The notes below the pieces were generated by a model. The model had not been told where the DNA came from. It was given only the letters and a program-made list of their open reading frames with translations, and searched no databases. From a virus, in IMG/VR virus record IMGVR_UViG_3300025000_000339, positions 1-29,125 of that record: 29,125 bases of DNA; one strand, written 5' to 3'. Below, piece by piece: positions 13,249 to 19,787 of this stretch; position 1 is the stretch's first letter; each line of letters opens with the position of its first letter. A program made the translations under genes and the position numbers.

Positions 13249-14387
13249 TTTATTCGCTCCTTATTTTTGTTTATGTATAATCGGATAACGATTGGTAGTA
13301 ATACACGAGTTGATTTCATGTATTCAGTTAATTGCTCTTTTGAATTGTTATAAGTTCCATACATATTGTGAAATGAACCACGTTGACTAGGATTATGACA
13401 CGAATCACATAATGTAATTCCATTATCTAAATCTAGCCTTGATTCTTCATTAGAGCTAAAGTTTTTTATATGATGAGCATTTAGTTTCCTTTTTTTATTT
13501 CCACAACATTGACAAGTATAATTATCCCTTTTGAATACTTCTGTTCTCCAATTTTTATATTCCAAAGATTTTCTAAACATCTCATTATCAGAGGATAGGC
13601 CACCTTTCCAATTATAATGATTATTTCCACTTCTATTTTCTAGTGAACATAATGGACATCTGTGCTTTTGAGTATATAATTCTGACCAACTAATTTTAAA
13701 ATAACCATGTTTTTGGCATTTCAATATTAATTTACTGTGAGTATTTTCATATTTTTTACTTATCAATGTGTATCCTAAATTGGAATTTGTTAACCATAAT
13801 TTTATATTCTCTATGGTATATGGATTATACGTGCTAAATAATTCAGGAATGTCTCCAATTTGCAAAGACCTCCACCATATATTCACTCTATATCCATCAT
13901 CATCAATTAGCTCTATTTTTTCATTTAGATAATTATATTCTTTTTCAATTACTTTAAGATAAATATTATGTGTTTTTAACCACAATTCAATATTATCTAT
14001 ACTGTGCGGATTATACATTCCAACTATAGCATGTTGATTATGTAACTCTTTGTAAGTAGATGAAATTTTAAATCCTTGTGAAGTAATAAAATTAAATTTA
14101 CTCGAATTATTTATGTATTCTCCAGATAGAAATTTTAAGTCTATATTGTTTACAACTAGATATAATTTAATATTTTCAATTGTATATGGATTATATTTCG
14201 CAAATATAGGCGGGGTTCTTCCTTGTTTTAATTTATCTAAACTTATCAAAACTTTATATCCTTCTATCGTTTTTGCTAGTAGTTTTTCTTTTGCGTTGTT
14301 ATAATGGTTGAATAATGGAATATATCCTCTATCGATAAATTCCTGCCTAGCATGATCTAATGTTATTTTAATATTATTGATGCCCAT
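13245..14387 (-). CDS. HNH homing endonuclease with repeated DNA-binding modules
   Basis: 380 residues. The C-terminal HNH nuclease has CQCC (292-295), AHH (304-306), a conserved DNGITLC stretch and CDSCH (327-331); the Cys pairs form a structural zinc site. The N-terminal 250 residues hold three repeats beginning YNP(Y/H)(T/S)I.NI.L(Y/W)L, spaced roughly 75-80 residues, each followed by an L.....EY.N stretch; the third is joined to a zinc-like C.KH...CPLC segment. Such repeats likely recognise DNA. The leader carries two adjacent palindromes, one masking the ribosome binding site. Its last codons contain the ribosome binding site of the GIY-YIG gene. Confidence 0.85.
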   Translation of the reverse strand: MGINNIKITLDHARQEFIDRGYIPLFNHYNNAKEKLLAKTIEGYKVLISLDKLKQGRTPPIFAKYNPYTIENIKLYLVVNNIDLKFLSGEYINNSSKFNFITSQGFKISSTYKELHNQHAIVGMYNPHSIDNIELWLKTHNIYLKVIEKEYNYLNEKIELIDDDGYRVNIWWRSLQIGDIPELFSTYNPYTIENIKLWLTNSNLGYTLISKKYENTHSKLILKCQKHGYFKISWSELYTQKHRCPLCSLENRSGNNHYNWKGGLSSDNEMFRKSLEYKNWRTEVFKRDNYTCQCCGNKKRKLNAHHIKNFSSNEESRLDLDNGITLCDSCHNPSQRGSFHNMYGTYNNSKEQLTEYMKSTRVLLPIVIRLYINKNKERIK

Positions 14388-14398
14388 TCTCTTTCTCT

Positions 14399-14426
14399 CC
14401 TCCTGATCAGGGAGGCGTAGCTACGC
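14399..14426 (-). promoter_or_regulatory. Hairpin masking the HNH gene's ribosome binding site, plus an adjacent palindrome
   Basis: CCTCC (14399-14403) and GGAGG (14411-14415) are inverted copies around TGATCAG. On minus-strand RNA the SD GGAGG is therefore paired. Directly beside it is a perfect 12-bp palindrome, GCGTAGCTACGC (14415-14426). SD-masking hairpins are known to limit translation of T4 homing endonucleases, so a similar control is plausible here. Confidence 0.55.
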
Positions 14427-14506
14427 TATGTAAACTTGCAAGTTCTCCACATTATATTTATTTCTTAATTTAACAATTCATATCACTTTGTATTTTGCAA
14501 TTAATC

Positions 14507-14527
14507 AACAGAGTCCTCTACTATGGG
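14507..14527 (-). repeat. Degenerate copy of an intergenic hairpin element
   Basis: AACAGAG-tc-CTCTACT-ATGGG resembles the intact element at 14904-14931 (AAGCAGAG...CTCTGCT-ATGGG) but has lost most of the loop. It lies between the HNH gene leader and the 98-residue gene's stop. Confidence 0.4.
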
Positions 14528-14543
14528 TTTTATTTGGCGATTT

Positions 14544-14840
14544 CTAAAGACCTTGAAATTCTACAATGTCTATATTTTTGTTTTTAAACCAATCTATGTC
14601 AGAATAATGTATACCTTTGCATTTATCCGTTCCGTTATCATAAGTGTAGCAAGTTTCTTCATTTAACCTGTAAAATAAATTCCCTTGTACCAATAAACTT
14701 TCATTATCAGCTCTCCACTTTAGATTTTTACTATCACAAAATATAAAGAATTCATCGGCTAATTCCTGAGTCCTACAATTAACTACCAGTTTATTATTCA
14801 TAAATTTTTCCCAATGTTTTACAAGATCAAACTTTTCCAT
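14544..14840 (-). CDS. Hypothetical phage/plasmid protein
   Basis: 98 residues, binding site AAGGAGAG before the ATG. Begins MEKFDLVKHWEKFMNNKLVV, then CRTQELADEFFIFCDSKNL; small alpha/beta fold with four Cys, no membrane segment. The layout (N-terminal helix, then a strand-helix pair and a GIHYSDIDWF stretch) is that of short accessory proteins common in Bacillales phages, but no function is known. Confidence 0.6.
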   Translation of the reverse strand: MEKFDLVKHWEKFMNNKLVVNCRTQELADEFFIFCDSKNLKWRADNESLLVQGNLFYRLNEETCYTYDNGTDKCKGIHYSDIDWFKNKNIDIVEFQGL

Positions 14841-14903
14841 TTTATCTCTCCTTAAATTTTAATTTACTTGTGTGTGTATAACTTGTGCATCTCTTAATAA
14901 TTA

Positions 14904-14931
14904 AGCAGAGTATCAGCCCCTCTGCTATGGG
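14904..14931 (-). repeat. Intergenic hairpin element
   Basis: AGCAGAG (14904-14910) pairs with CTCTGCT (14920-14926) around a 9-base loop, followed by ATGGG. It sits just after the stop of the 116-residue gene and upstream of the 98-residue gene. No U-tract is present, so it is not a clear terminator; a related degenerate copy lies at 14507-14527. Confidence 0.5.
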
Positions 14932-14940
14932 ATTAACAAT

Positions 14941-15291
14941 TTAATTTATTTTAACATTCTCTCCATAAACAAGCGATGCCAATTTAGCAAGAACTTCATT
15001 TGAAATATTATCTAATGCAACATTTACAGTAATATTCTGCGGAGTATTAAGTTTCTTTTCAATATTATCAAGTTTCTGTAACAATGCCATTTTGAAATAA
15101 TCATCCATACTAATTCCATTTGGTAATCCATTGGTTTCATCTGTTAACGAAATAGTTTTATGAGTATTAATATCTCTTTCTTCTGAATTATGTCTAGAAG
15201 GATAATATTCTCCATTTAAATTAATGTCTGCATATGTAACATTACCATAAACCCCATTGATCTCATACTTAATTGATTTTGTATATTCCAT
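14941..15291 (-). CDS. Hypothetical protein
   Basis: 116 residues from ATG 15291, chosen because AAAGAGGTAATAAAA just upstream matches the leader of the next gene; an ATG at 15309 overlaps that site. The N-terminal half is beta-rich (SIKYEINGVYGNVTYADINL), the C-terminal half helical (DDYFKMALLQKLDNIEKKLN) with a likely coiled coil. No recognised family. Confidence 0.55.
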   Translation of the reverse strand: MEYTKSIKYEINGVYGNVTYADINLNGEYYPSRHNSEERDINTHKTISLTDETNGLPNGISMDDYFKMALLQKLDNIEKKLNTPQNITVNVALDNISNEVLAKLASLVYGENVKIN

Positions 15292-15345
15292 TTTTATTAC
15301 CTCTTTCATTATTTATTTCTAATTTGAACGAAAATTCTAACTATC

Positions 15346-15591
15346 CTACCTACCAAAACTATAACTTACCATTTGATGACTTTCATCAGGTAAAAGTTTA
15401 AACACAATTTCTCCAGTTCTATTGCCGTCCTCACCCATACCAACAGAATATGTAATATTCTCTAAGCTTATTCTTGCAACAAATATTTTACCACTCATTT
15501 CATCAAACATTGTATCGCCTTCTAATTGGATATATTCTTTTCCATCAACATTAATAATTTGAACTTTCGCATTGGTTATATTTGAATTCAT
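15346..15591 (-). CDS. Hypothetical protein
   Basis: 81 residues with binding site AGAAAGAGGTAATAAAA before the ATG, the same leader sequence as the following gene. Predicted all-beta (VQIINVDGKEYIQLEGD, ISLENITYSVGMGED, GEIVFKLLPDE). No motif recognised. Confidence 0.55.
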   Translation of the reverse strand: MNSNITNAKVQIINVDGKEYIQLEGDTMFDEMSGKIFVARISLENITYSVGMGEDGNRTGEIVFKLLPDESHQMVSYSFGR

Positions 15592-15639
15592 TTTTATTAC
15601 CTCTTTCTAATTTTTAATTTTACATTAAATTTTATTTAT

Positions 15640-15660
15640 TCTACTGCCCACCTCAGTAGA
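15640..15660 (-). repeat. Intergenic hairpin
   Basis: TCTACTG (15640-15646) pairs with CAGTAGA (15654-15660) around a 7-base loop, in the leader between two small genes. Similar in size and place to the hairpins at 11023-11038 and 14904-14926. Confidence 0.45.
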
Positions 15661-15690
15661 TATTACTCATTAGTTATTAATTAATAAATT

Positions 15691-16230
15691 CTACTTAAAT
15701 TCCCAATTGTCAAATATATCCCTAATCTCTTGATAATTTTTCATTCCACCTAATTTAAAAGCACATTCTTCTTTTTCTTTTTCTGAATAAGTATTTAACC
15801 AACCATAAGCAACTATATTGAGAGAACTAATATAAGACATTTCACCATATTCTGTATTATTATACTCTCTTGCCGAAGAACTTCTTTCTACAGAATCTAT
15901 GAACTCTTCAACTTCATCATTTTTCACAATAATATTACCTTTATCAACATGAAGAAACATTGTCATTTTATCTACTTTAGATAATTCTGCAATATATTCC
16001 TCTGCTAACTTTTTTGTAACAAAAGGAGTAACATAATGAACTTTAGGCACGATATTAATACTTAATTCATTACTATTTTTAGTTTCTGAATTTGTAATTA
16101 GCAATTTTATCACCGCAACAGCATAATTCATTTCAATATCTAGATTATAAGTTTTTAGTTTGTCACGAAGAATAGTATTACTTTTTCCATCTAATTGAGC
16201 TTTAATTATAGTATTAATATTTTTAGACAT
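15691..16230 (-). CDS. Hypothetical protein
   Basis: 179 residues from ATG 16230 (MSKNINTIIK), preceded by GAAAGGGG; a longer start at 16263 lacks a site. The sequence is mixed alpha/beta (YAVAVIKLLITNSETKN, VTKKLAEEYIAELSKVDK, MFLHVDKGNIIVKND) and acidic. No signal peptide, membrane segment or known motif. Part of the leftward array that starts at the promoter near 16772-16801. Confidence 0.55.
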   Translation of the reverse strand: MSKNINTIIKAQLDGKSNTILRDKLKTYNLDIEMNYAVAVIKLLITNSETKNSNELSINIVPKVHYVTPFVTKKLAEEYIAELSKVDKMTMFLHVDKGNIIVKNDEVEEFIDSVERSSSAREYNNTEYGEMSYISSLNIVAYGWLNTYSEKEKEECAFKLGGMKNYQEIRDIFDNWEFK

Positions 16231-16376
16231 AATTTTGCCCCTTTCTAATTTTGTGTAGGTCACAACCCTATTTATATTAATCCTTGGTGGGTAAGGAGTT
16301 AATAACTTATTAATTGGATAATAGATTAATATTTATTTATTTTATACACTCGTGAATTTTATAATTTTTACAGTGT

Positions 16377-16742
16377 CTAGATATCAATTTTATATTCCCA
16401 TCCACCATTTAAACTACCTTTATTTACTAAAAGACTTTGATCTTCCACAATAGTACACAATTCTTTAAATTCATCGTTCCCAGTTACATACTCTTGTGAA
16501 TGTTTAGTTTTCCAATCTCCAAGTTGATAATAAAGATAATGACCTCTATCATTAATTTCGACAACTTCTAATTTATCAAAACAAGTGCCAAATCCACCAT
16601 TCCAATCATCTTTATATAAAATTGTCTTTCCTAATTCAACCAAAGGTAATCCTTTGCCTCGTGATTCACATTTTATAGCTTCTTTTAAGGTGTCATATAC
16701 CTTTTTACATATTTCACATTGATATTTAATTAATTGTTTCAC
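16377..16742 (-). CDS. Hypothetical protein with an N-terminal zinc-knuckle-like motif
   Basis: 121 residues starting at GTG 16742, with GAGGTGAGAG 7 bases upstream. The N-terminus has YQCEICKKVYDTLKEAIKC, a C-x2-C plus a later Cys, resembling a C2H2/C4 treble-clef-like start. The remainder is beta-rich (GHYLYYQLGDWKTKHSQEYV). It is the first gene after a good sigma-A promoter and so heads the leftward array of small genes. Function unknown. Confidence 0.6.
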   Translation of the reverse strand: MKQLIKYQCEICKKVYDTLKEAIKCESRGKGLPLVELGKTILYKDDWNGGFGTCFDKLEVVEINDRGHYLYYQLGDWKTKHSQEYVTGNDEFKELCTIVEDQSLLVNKGSLNGGWEYKIDI

Positions 16743-16771
16743 TTCTCTCTCACCTCGCTTTCCTTGTCTTA

Positions 16772-16801
16772 ACTATACCATACGGACTATTCCAATGTCA
16801 A
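16772..16801 (-). promoter_or_regulatory. Sigma-A promoter heading the leftward small-gene array
   Basis: TTGACA (16796-16801), an 18-base spacer, TATAGT (16772-16777), about 30 bases upstream of the GTG start at 16742. Confidence 0.75.
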
Positions 16802-16830
16802 ATATTTATTTTACAATTTATACAGAAGAA

Positions 16831-16863
16831 AAAGGGAAAAGGGAATGAATCACTATTCCCTTT
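16831..16863 (-). terminator. Intrinsic terminator after the frameshifted gene
   Basis: A 9-bp stem (16838-16846 with 16855-16863), an 8-base loop and a pyrimidine tail (TTCCCTTTTTC) on the minus strand. It overlaps the stop codon of the broken gene. Confidence 0.75.
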
Positions 16864-17073
16864 ATTTAACAACTTTTAAATGTTCCCTACTTTCTCTTTT
16901 CATTTCTTCTTCACATTCTTGCTCCATACGATTATCCATTTGTTCAATTGCATATTGAGATAAATTTTCCTTCTTAATCCAATCTTCTATTGCAAAATGA
17001 ACATCTAGTCCTTGCATAATAGTTCCATTAGCTATGATTAAATTAAAATCACAATATTTTTTTTATGAAACAT
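16862..17073 (-). pseudogene. Small gene broken in an A8 run
   Basis: An ATG at 17073 (MFHKKN) reads into an early stop. One extra A in the eight-A run (17057-17064 as T on plus) would join it to a long protein-like frame containing YCDFNLIIANGTIMQGLDVH and ending KRESREHLKVVK at the TAA 16862-16864. As it stands only an internal ATG at 17017 could make 51 residues (MQGLDVHFAIEDWIKK...), with a weak GGAA site. No strong ribosome binding site precedes 17073, so the 5' end may also be lost. The downstream terminator is intact. A sequencing error cannot be excluded. Confidence 0.5.
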
Positions 17074-17116
17074 GATTTGAATTATGATTCATAATAATAT
17101 TTAGAAACTAATAAAG

Positions 17117-17216
17117 GTAAAAAATAGAGGGAATCCTAATCCAATATTAGAACTCCCTCACAAGGATGAAAGAAAGAGAGTGTAAATGAAATGGAAAATA
17201 ATAATAAATCATTTAC
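17117..17216 (-). ncRNA. Predicted ~100-nt small RNA
   Basis: A strong promoter (17223-17252) would start transcription near 17216. The RNA would end at a two-step hairpin (17127-17132 with 17154-17159, and 17136-17140 with 17146-17150) followed by six U. Near the 5' end TCATTTACA (17209-17217) can pair with TGTAAATGA (17181-17189). Between the two hairpins is an unpaired C/U-rich stretch whose core, TTTCATCCTT, is complementary to SD-like AAGGATGAAA. That sequence occurs exactly before the 33-residue membrane peptide gene (11562-11663). No ORF with a ribosome binding site lies inside. Base-pair regulation of small genes in this array is a hypothesis. Confidence 0.5.
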
Positions 17217-17222
17217 ATTTGT

Positions 17223-17252
17223 ATTGTAACATTATTTTTATAGTTGTGTCAA
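17223..17252 (-). promoter_or_regulatory. Strong sigma-A promoter of the predicted small RNA
   Basis: A consensus TTGACA (17247-17252), an 18-base spacer and TACAAT (17223-17228). No protein gene begins within 150 bases downstream. Confidence 0.72.
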
Positions 17253-17453
17253 GTGTGGTGTTTATTTATTGGTTTGTTTTAAGGTTTCTCTCCTATCCCT
17301 TACTACAACCCATTTTCCGAAAACGCGTTGGAATTTGAACACAATAGGTTTATTATATAGAACCCACGTTGCGTTCTTCGTTCCCTTGGTCTCTTAGGTC
17401 TTAATCCTTCACTATTATTATTATTATAAGTATAAGTATAAGAGATAGAAGTA
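17253..17453. other. Primase 3' flank without a clear gene
   Basis: No credible gene was seen. The stretch is richer in GC than its surroundings (for example ACCCACGTTGCGTTC near 17364), contains AACGCGTT (palindrome), and ends in a short ATT-type repeat and ATAAGT repeats (about 17413-17440) next to the primase stop. An origin or structured 3' UTR is possible but not shown. Confidence 0.4.
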
Positions 17454-18983
17454 TTAAACCATTACCATAATATTAGTACAGTATTCTCTATACTTTGTTA
17501 CCTCTCTATAATCCCAATCAGTTAACATAACTTTTAATTCTTTATTAGAATACATATTACAAAGACAAGCATTAAAACAATTTACACAATTCTTGTCGCA
17601 TACTTTAAATAACTTATTATTCTCAATTTCCAAAATTGGACACAATAGCTTTATTATATATTTATTTGTCTCAGAAATTGGTTTACTTAATTTATTATTA
17701 TATTTCGGAACTTCTCCTCTAGTCACTGTAATTAACTCTAATTCTTCTAATTGTTTAATCACTTTTACTAAAGTAGTCCTAGACTTTATTCCAGTCACTT
17801 GTGTCATCTGATTGTATGACATATAAAATTGACCACTTTTCACAGAATATCTTTTACTATGGACAAGCAAAGAATATAATACTAATTGATTATTCTTGCC
17901 TTTGATTTTAATAATTTCCATTATTTCTTCCATACTAACATCAATGTTTAAATTCTTAATCACAAAACTACAATTATTTGTATAAACATAATCAATAATT
18001 TCTGCAATATCTAGTAACACTGCATCCCATTTAGTAGAATAAGTTGTTTTATCTTGCTGATTCATCCATTCTGTAACCCATTCCTTATTATCTTCCTCAG
18101 ATACACCTAAATGTTTATAATACTTGATAATATTAAACAAAGCATTATGTCTTGATCCTGCTATTTGTAATCCATTAGTAATTACATTTTCAACTTGCTC
18201 AACTGTATATTTCTCATCAACATTATTTTTATATTCAGGCAATGGTTTATGTTTTTCTGTGATTGCTTCTATTTTGTATTGTTGTTCAGGAGTAACTAAA
18301 ATATCTTCTTCTTTTTCTAATATATCTAGCAATATTTCTTTTGGCATTGTTTCAATTGATAAAACATAATTATAATCCTTAATTGGTTTTAATCCTTTGT
18401 CATAATCACAAAACCAACAAATGTTATTAGTTTTAAGATTTACTCCTAAAGGTAATTTTACGCCTAGTGTCTTTCCTGTTTTAGTTAGACATGGTCTTAA
18501 TTCTACTTCTCCATAATCAATATTAAGTAAATCCGTAGCATTAAGAATCATTAGATATATTTTATGTATATCACTATTATAAACTGGTTCATCAAAGAAT
18601 ATCTCTATATGATAACCTTTTGACCCACTTAGACTAATATGAATATACTTTCCTGCTATACCTATATTTTGTAACGCATCAACTATTTTATCTACTGCCC
18701 ATTTACACATTGCTTCATCTTTTATATCCACATCAAAACACATAAATGAAGTTATTATATTTCCTGAAAATACTCCAATGGTCTTTTGTTGTGTAAGATG
18801 CTTCAATATCATAGAGTCATTCAATGGAAATTTATTTTCTCTATATGTAATAATATCTTTTTCTGTATTATGGTATTGTTCAATGAATTTCTTTCTATAA
18901 GTCACATATAATTTACCTATCTTTTGTGCTATTTCAATACCATTTTTAATATAGACTTTCTTTTTTGCTGATACCTCTTCCAC
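17454..18983 (-). CDS. Archaeo-eukaryotic-type (AEP) primase
   Basis: 509 residues starting at GTG 18983; an in-frame TGA lies three codons upstream, so no longer start exists, and AAAGGA lies 13 bases before. The AEP core is visible: catalytic D84-V-D86 in CFDVDIKD, the SGSKGYH motif (119-125) in HISLSGSKGYHIEIFF, and the third motif region around GKTLGVKLPLG with a nearby CWFC. The middle (about 260-330) resembles the helical PriCT-type extension. Residues about 370-440 look like a winged helix (YMSYNQMTQVTGIKSRTTLV). A Cys cluster (CDKNCVNCFNACLC) near the C-terminus likely binds zinc. Such primases start phage or plasmid replication by making primers. No helicase domain is present, so one must be supplied elsewhere. 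Confidence 0.85.
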   Translation of the reverse strand: MEEVSAKKKVYIKNGIEIAQKIGKLYVTYRKKFIEQYHNTEKDIITYRENKFPLNDSMILKHLTQQKTIGVFSGNIITSFMCFDVDIKDEAMCKWAVDKIVDALQNIGIAGKYIHISLSGSKGYHIEIFFDEPVYNSDIHKIYLMILNATDLLNIDYGEVELRPCLTKTGKTLGVKLPLGVNLKTNNICWFCDYDKGLKPIKDYNYVLSIETMPKEILLDILEKEEDILVTPEQQYKIEAITEKHKPLPEYKNNVDEKYTVEQVENVITNGLQIAGSRHNALFNIIKYYKHLGVSEEDNKEWVTEWMNQQDKTTYSTKWDAVLLDIAEIIDYVYTNNCSFVIKNLNIDVSMEEIMEIIKIKGKNNQLVLYSLLVHSKRYSVKSGQFYMSYNQMTQVTGIKSRTTLVKVIKQLEELELITVTRGEVPKYNNKLSKPISETNKYIIKLLCPILEIENNKLFKVCDKNCVNCFNACLCNMYSNKELKVMLTDWDYREVTKYREYCTNIMVMV

Positions 18984-19030
18984 ATAAATTCACTATTCCT
19001 TTCATATCTCTTCATATCATGTAAGAATTT

Positions 19031-19219
19031 TTATTTCTTACGACGAGTACACCATTCGGTGAACGCTTGTTTTGTATCTTCATTGTTTTTAAACATTGTG
19101 TAAGGATCACCCTTACTACCAGTTCCAACTTTAATGGGTAGGATTCCTTTAGAAAAATAGAATTGTGATTGTTGAGGATTGTAAATATAAACGAATTCTC
19201 TTTCTTTAGTAATCATCAT
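19031..19219 (-). CDS. Small hypothetical protein
   Basis: 62 residues. Beta-rich start (REFVYIYNPQQSQFYFSKGI), central Gly-rich turn, and a helical end (DTKQAFTEWCTRRKK). The shape (aromatic strand, then a C-terminal F..W helix) resembles the 61-residue protein at 24418-24603. Its ribosome binding site AAAGGAG (19230-19236) is locked in a perfect 10-bp hairpin. Confidence 0.55.
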   Translation of the reverse strand: MMITKEREFVYIYNPQQSQFYFSKGILPIKVGTGSKGDPYTMFKNNEDTKQAFTEWCTRRKK

Positions 19220-19229
19220 ATGCCTTAAT

Positions 19230-19257
19230 CTCCTTTAATTTTTAATTATTAAAGGAG
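19230..19257 (-). promoter_or_regulatory. Hairpin masking a ribosome binding site
   Basis: CTCCTTTAAT (19230-19239) and ATTAAAGGAG (19248-19257) are perfect inverted copies with an 8-base loop. On minus-strand RNA the AAAGGAG used by the 62-residue gene lies in the 3' arm. The lack of a U-tract argues against a simple terminator. Confidence 0.55.
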
Positions 19258-19308
19258 TCACTAATAAATAGCAACCCCACAATATTAATATTATTTAAAT
19301 CATTTATA

Positions 19309-19515
19309 CTAATCCCAGTTAAATTCAACATCATCTTCAAATAACTTATTATATAATTCAGTAAAACCAATTGTATAAGTGTCAACAATTTCATGATTCT
19401 CATCACTTATATTTACATTAAATGTATGTTCTAAATAATCAATCTGCATATCAATAAAGTAATCCTCATTAACTTTTAATAATAATTTAATTTCTTCAAT
19501 TTTAGATTTTTTCAT
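19309..19515 (-). CDS. Small acidic hypothetical protein
   Basis: 68 residues with binding site AGGAGGAA before the ATG. Acidic, helix first (KIEEIKLLLKVNEDYFIDMQ) then strands (HTFNVNISDENHEIVDTYTI). No motif recognised; low net charge and size could suit a phage inhibitor-type protein, but that is only a guess. Confidence 0.55.
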   Translation of the reverse strand: MKKSKIEEIKLLLKVNEDYFIDMQIDYLEHTFNVNISDENHEIVDTYTIGFTELYNKLFEDDVEFNWD

Positions 19516-19558
19516 ATTGTATTCCTCCTATATTTTAAATTATTTTATTTATGTATTA

Positions 19559-19663
19559 TTAAATATCTAAATCTAAAACAATATGATATTTTCTCCAATG
19601 GTCTCTAATCTTCTCATATTGTTCATCAGTCTAAAGGTTAGATAATAATTTGATTAACCCTAT
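19559..19663 (-). pseudogene. Remnant of a small gene with an amber codon
   Basis: A minus-strand frame without start encodes IGLIKLLSNL, an in-frame TAG (19631-19633), and TDEQYEKIRDHWRKYHIVLD to a TAA at 19559-19561. The composition is protein-like but there is no ribosome binding site or start. It is probably the 3' end of a decayed gene. A 13-base direct repeat (19632-19644 and 19695-19707) covers its amber codon and the sequence upstream. Confidence 0.4.
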
Positions 19664-19707
19664 TTAAAAATATTGATTTATAAGCATTTTCTATTAAAGG
19701 TTAGATA
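19632..19707. repeat. Direct repeat pair TAAAGGTTAGATA
   Basis: Two perfect 13-base copies at 19632-19644 and 19695-19707, 63 bases apart, within decayed sequence between two genes. Could be a duplication scar or a protein site. Confidence 0.5.
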
Positions 19708-19787
19708 GCGAAACTTTCCAACCCATCTCAAGTCATTGGTATATAATAATTATGTATATTTATGGTGGGTACTGAAACTACCTACCA

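Noticed and set aside
12349-14387. A group I intron hosting the nuclease genes
   Set aside because: No split flanking gene and no intron-like core was recognised on either side; both are better read as free-standing.
17186-17338. A plus-strand frame of about 50 residues with an apolar centre
   Set aside because: Weak ribosome binding site, overlaps the strong minus-strand promoter and the predicted small RNA, and AT-rich DNA gives apolar frames by chance.
17413-17440. ATT and ATAAGT short repeats as a CRISPR or iteron array
   Set aside because: Units are only 3-6 bases with no spacers and occur once; simple low-complexity sequence.
11854-19663. Genome-wide amber recoding, suggested by two in-frame TAG codons
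   Set aside because: All long genes (primase, nucleases, ATPase, tail fibre) read without internal TAG, and TAG is used as a normal terminator, so recoding is not general.
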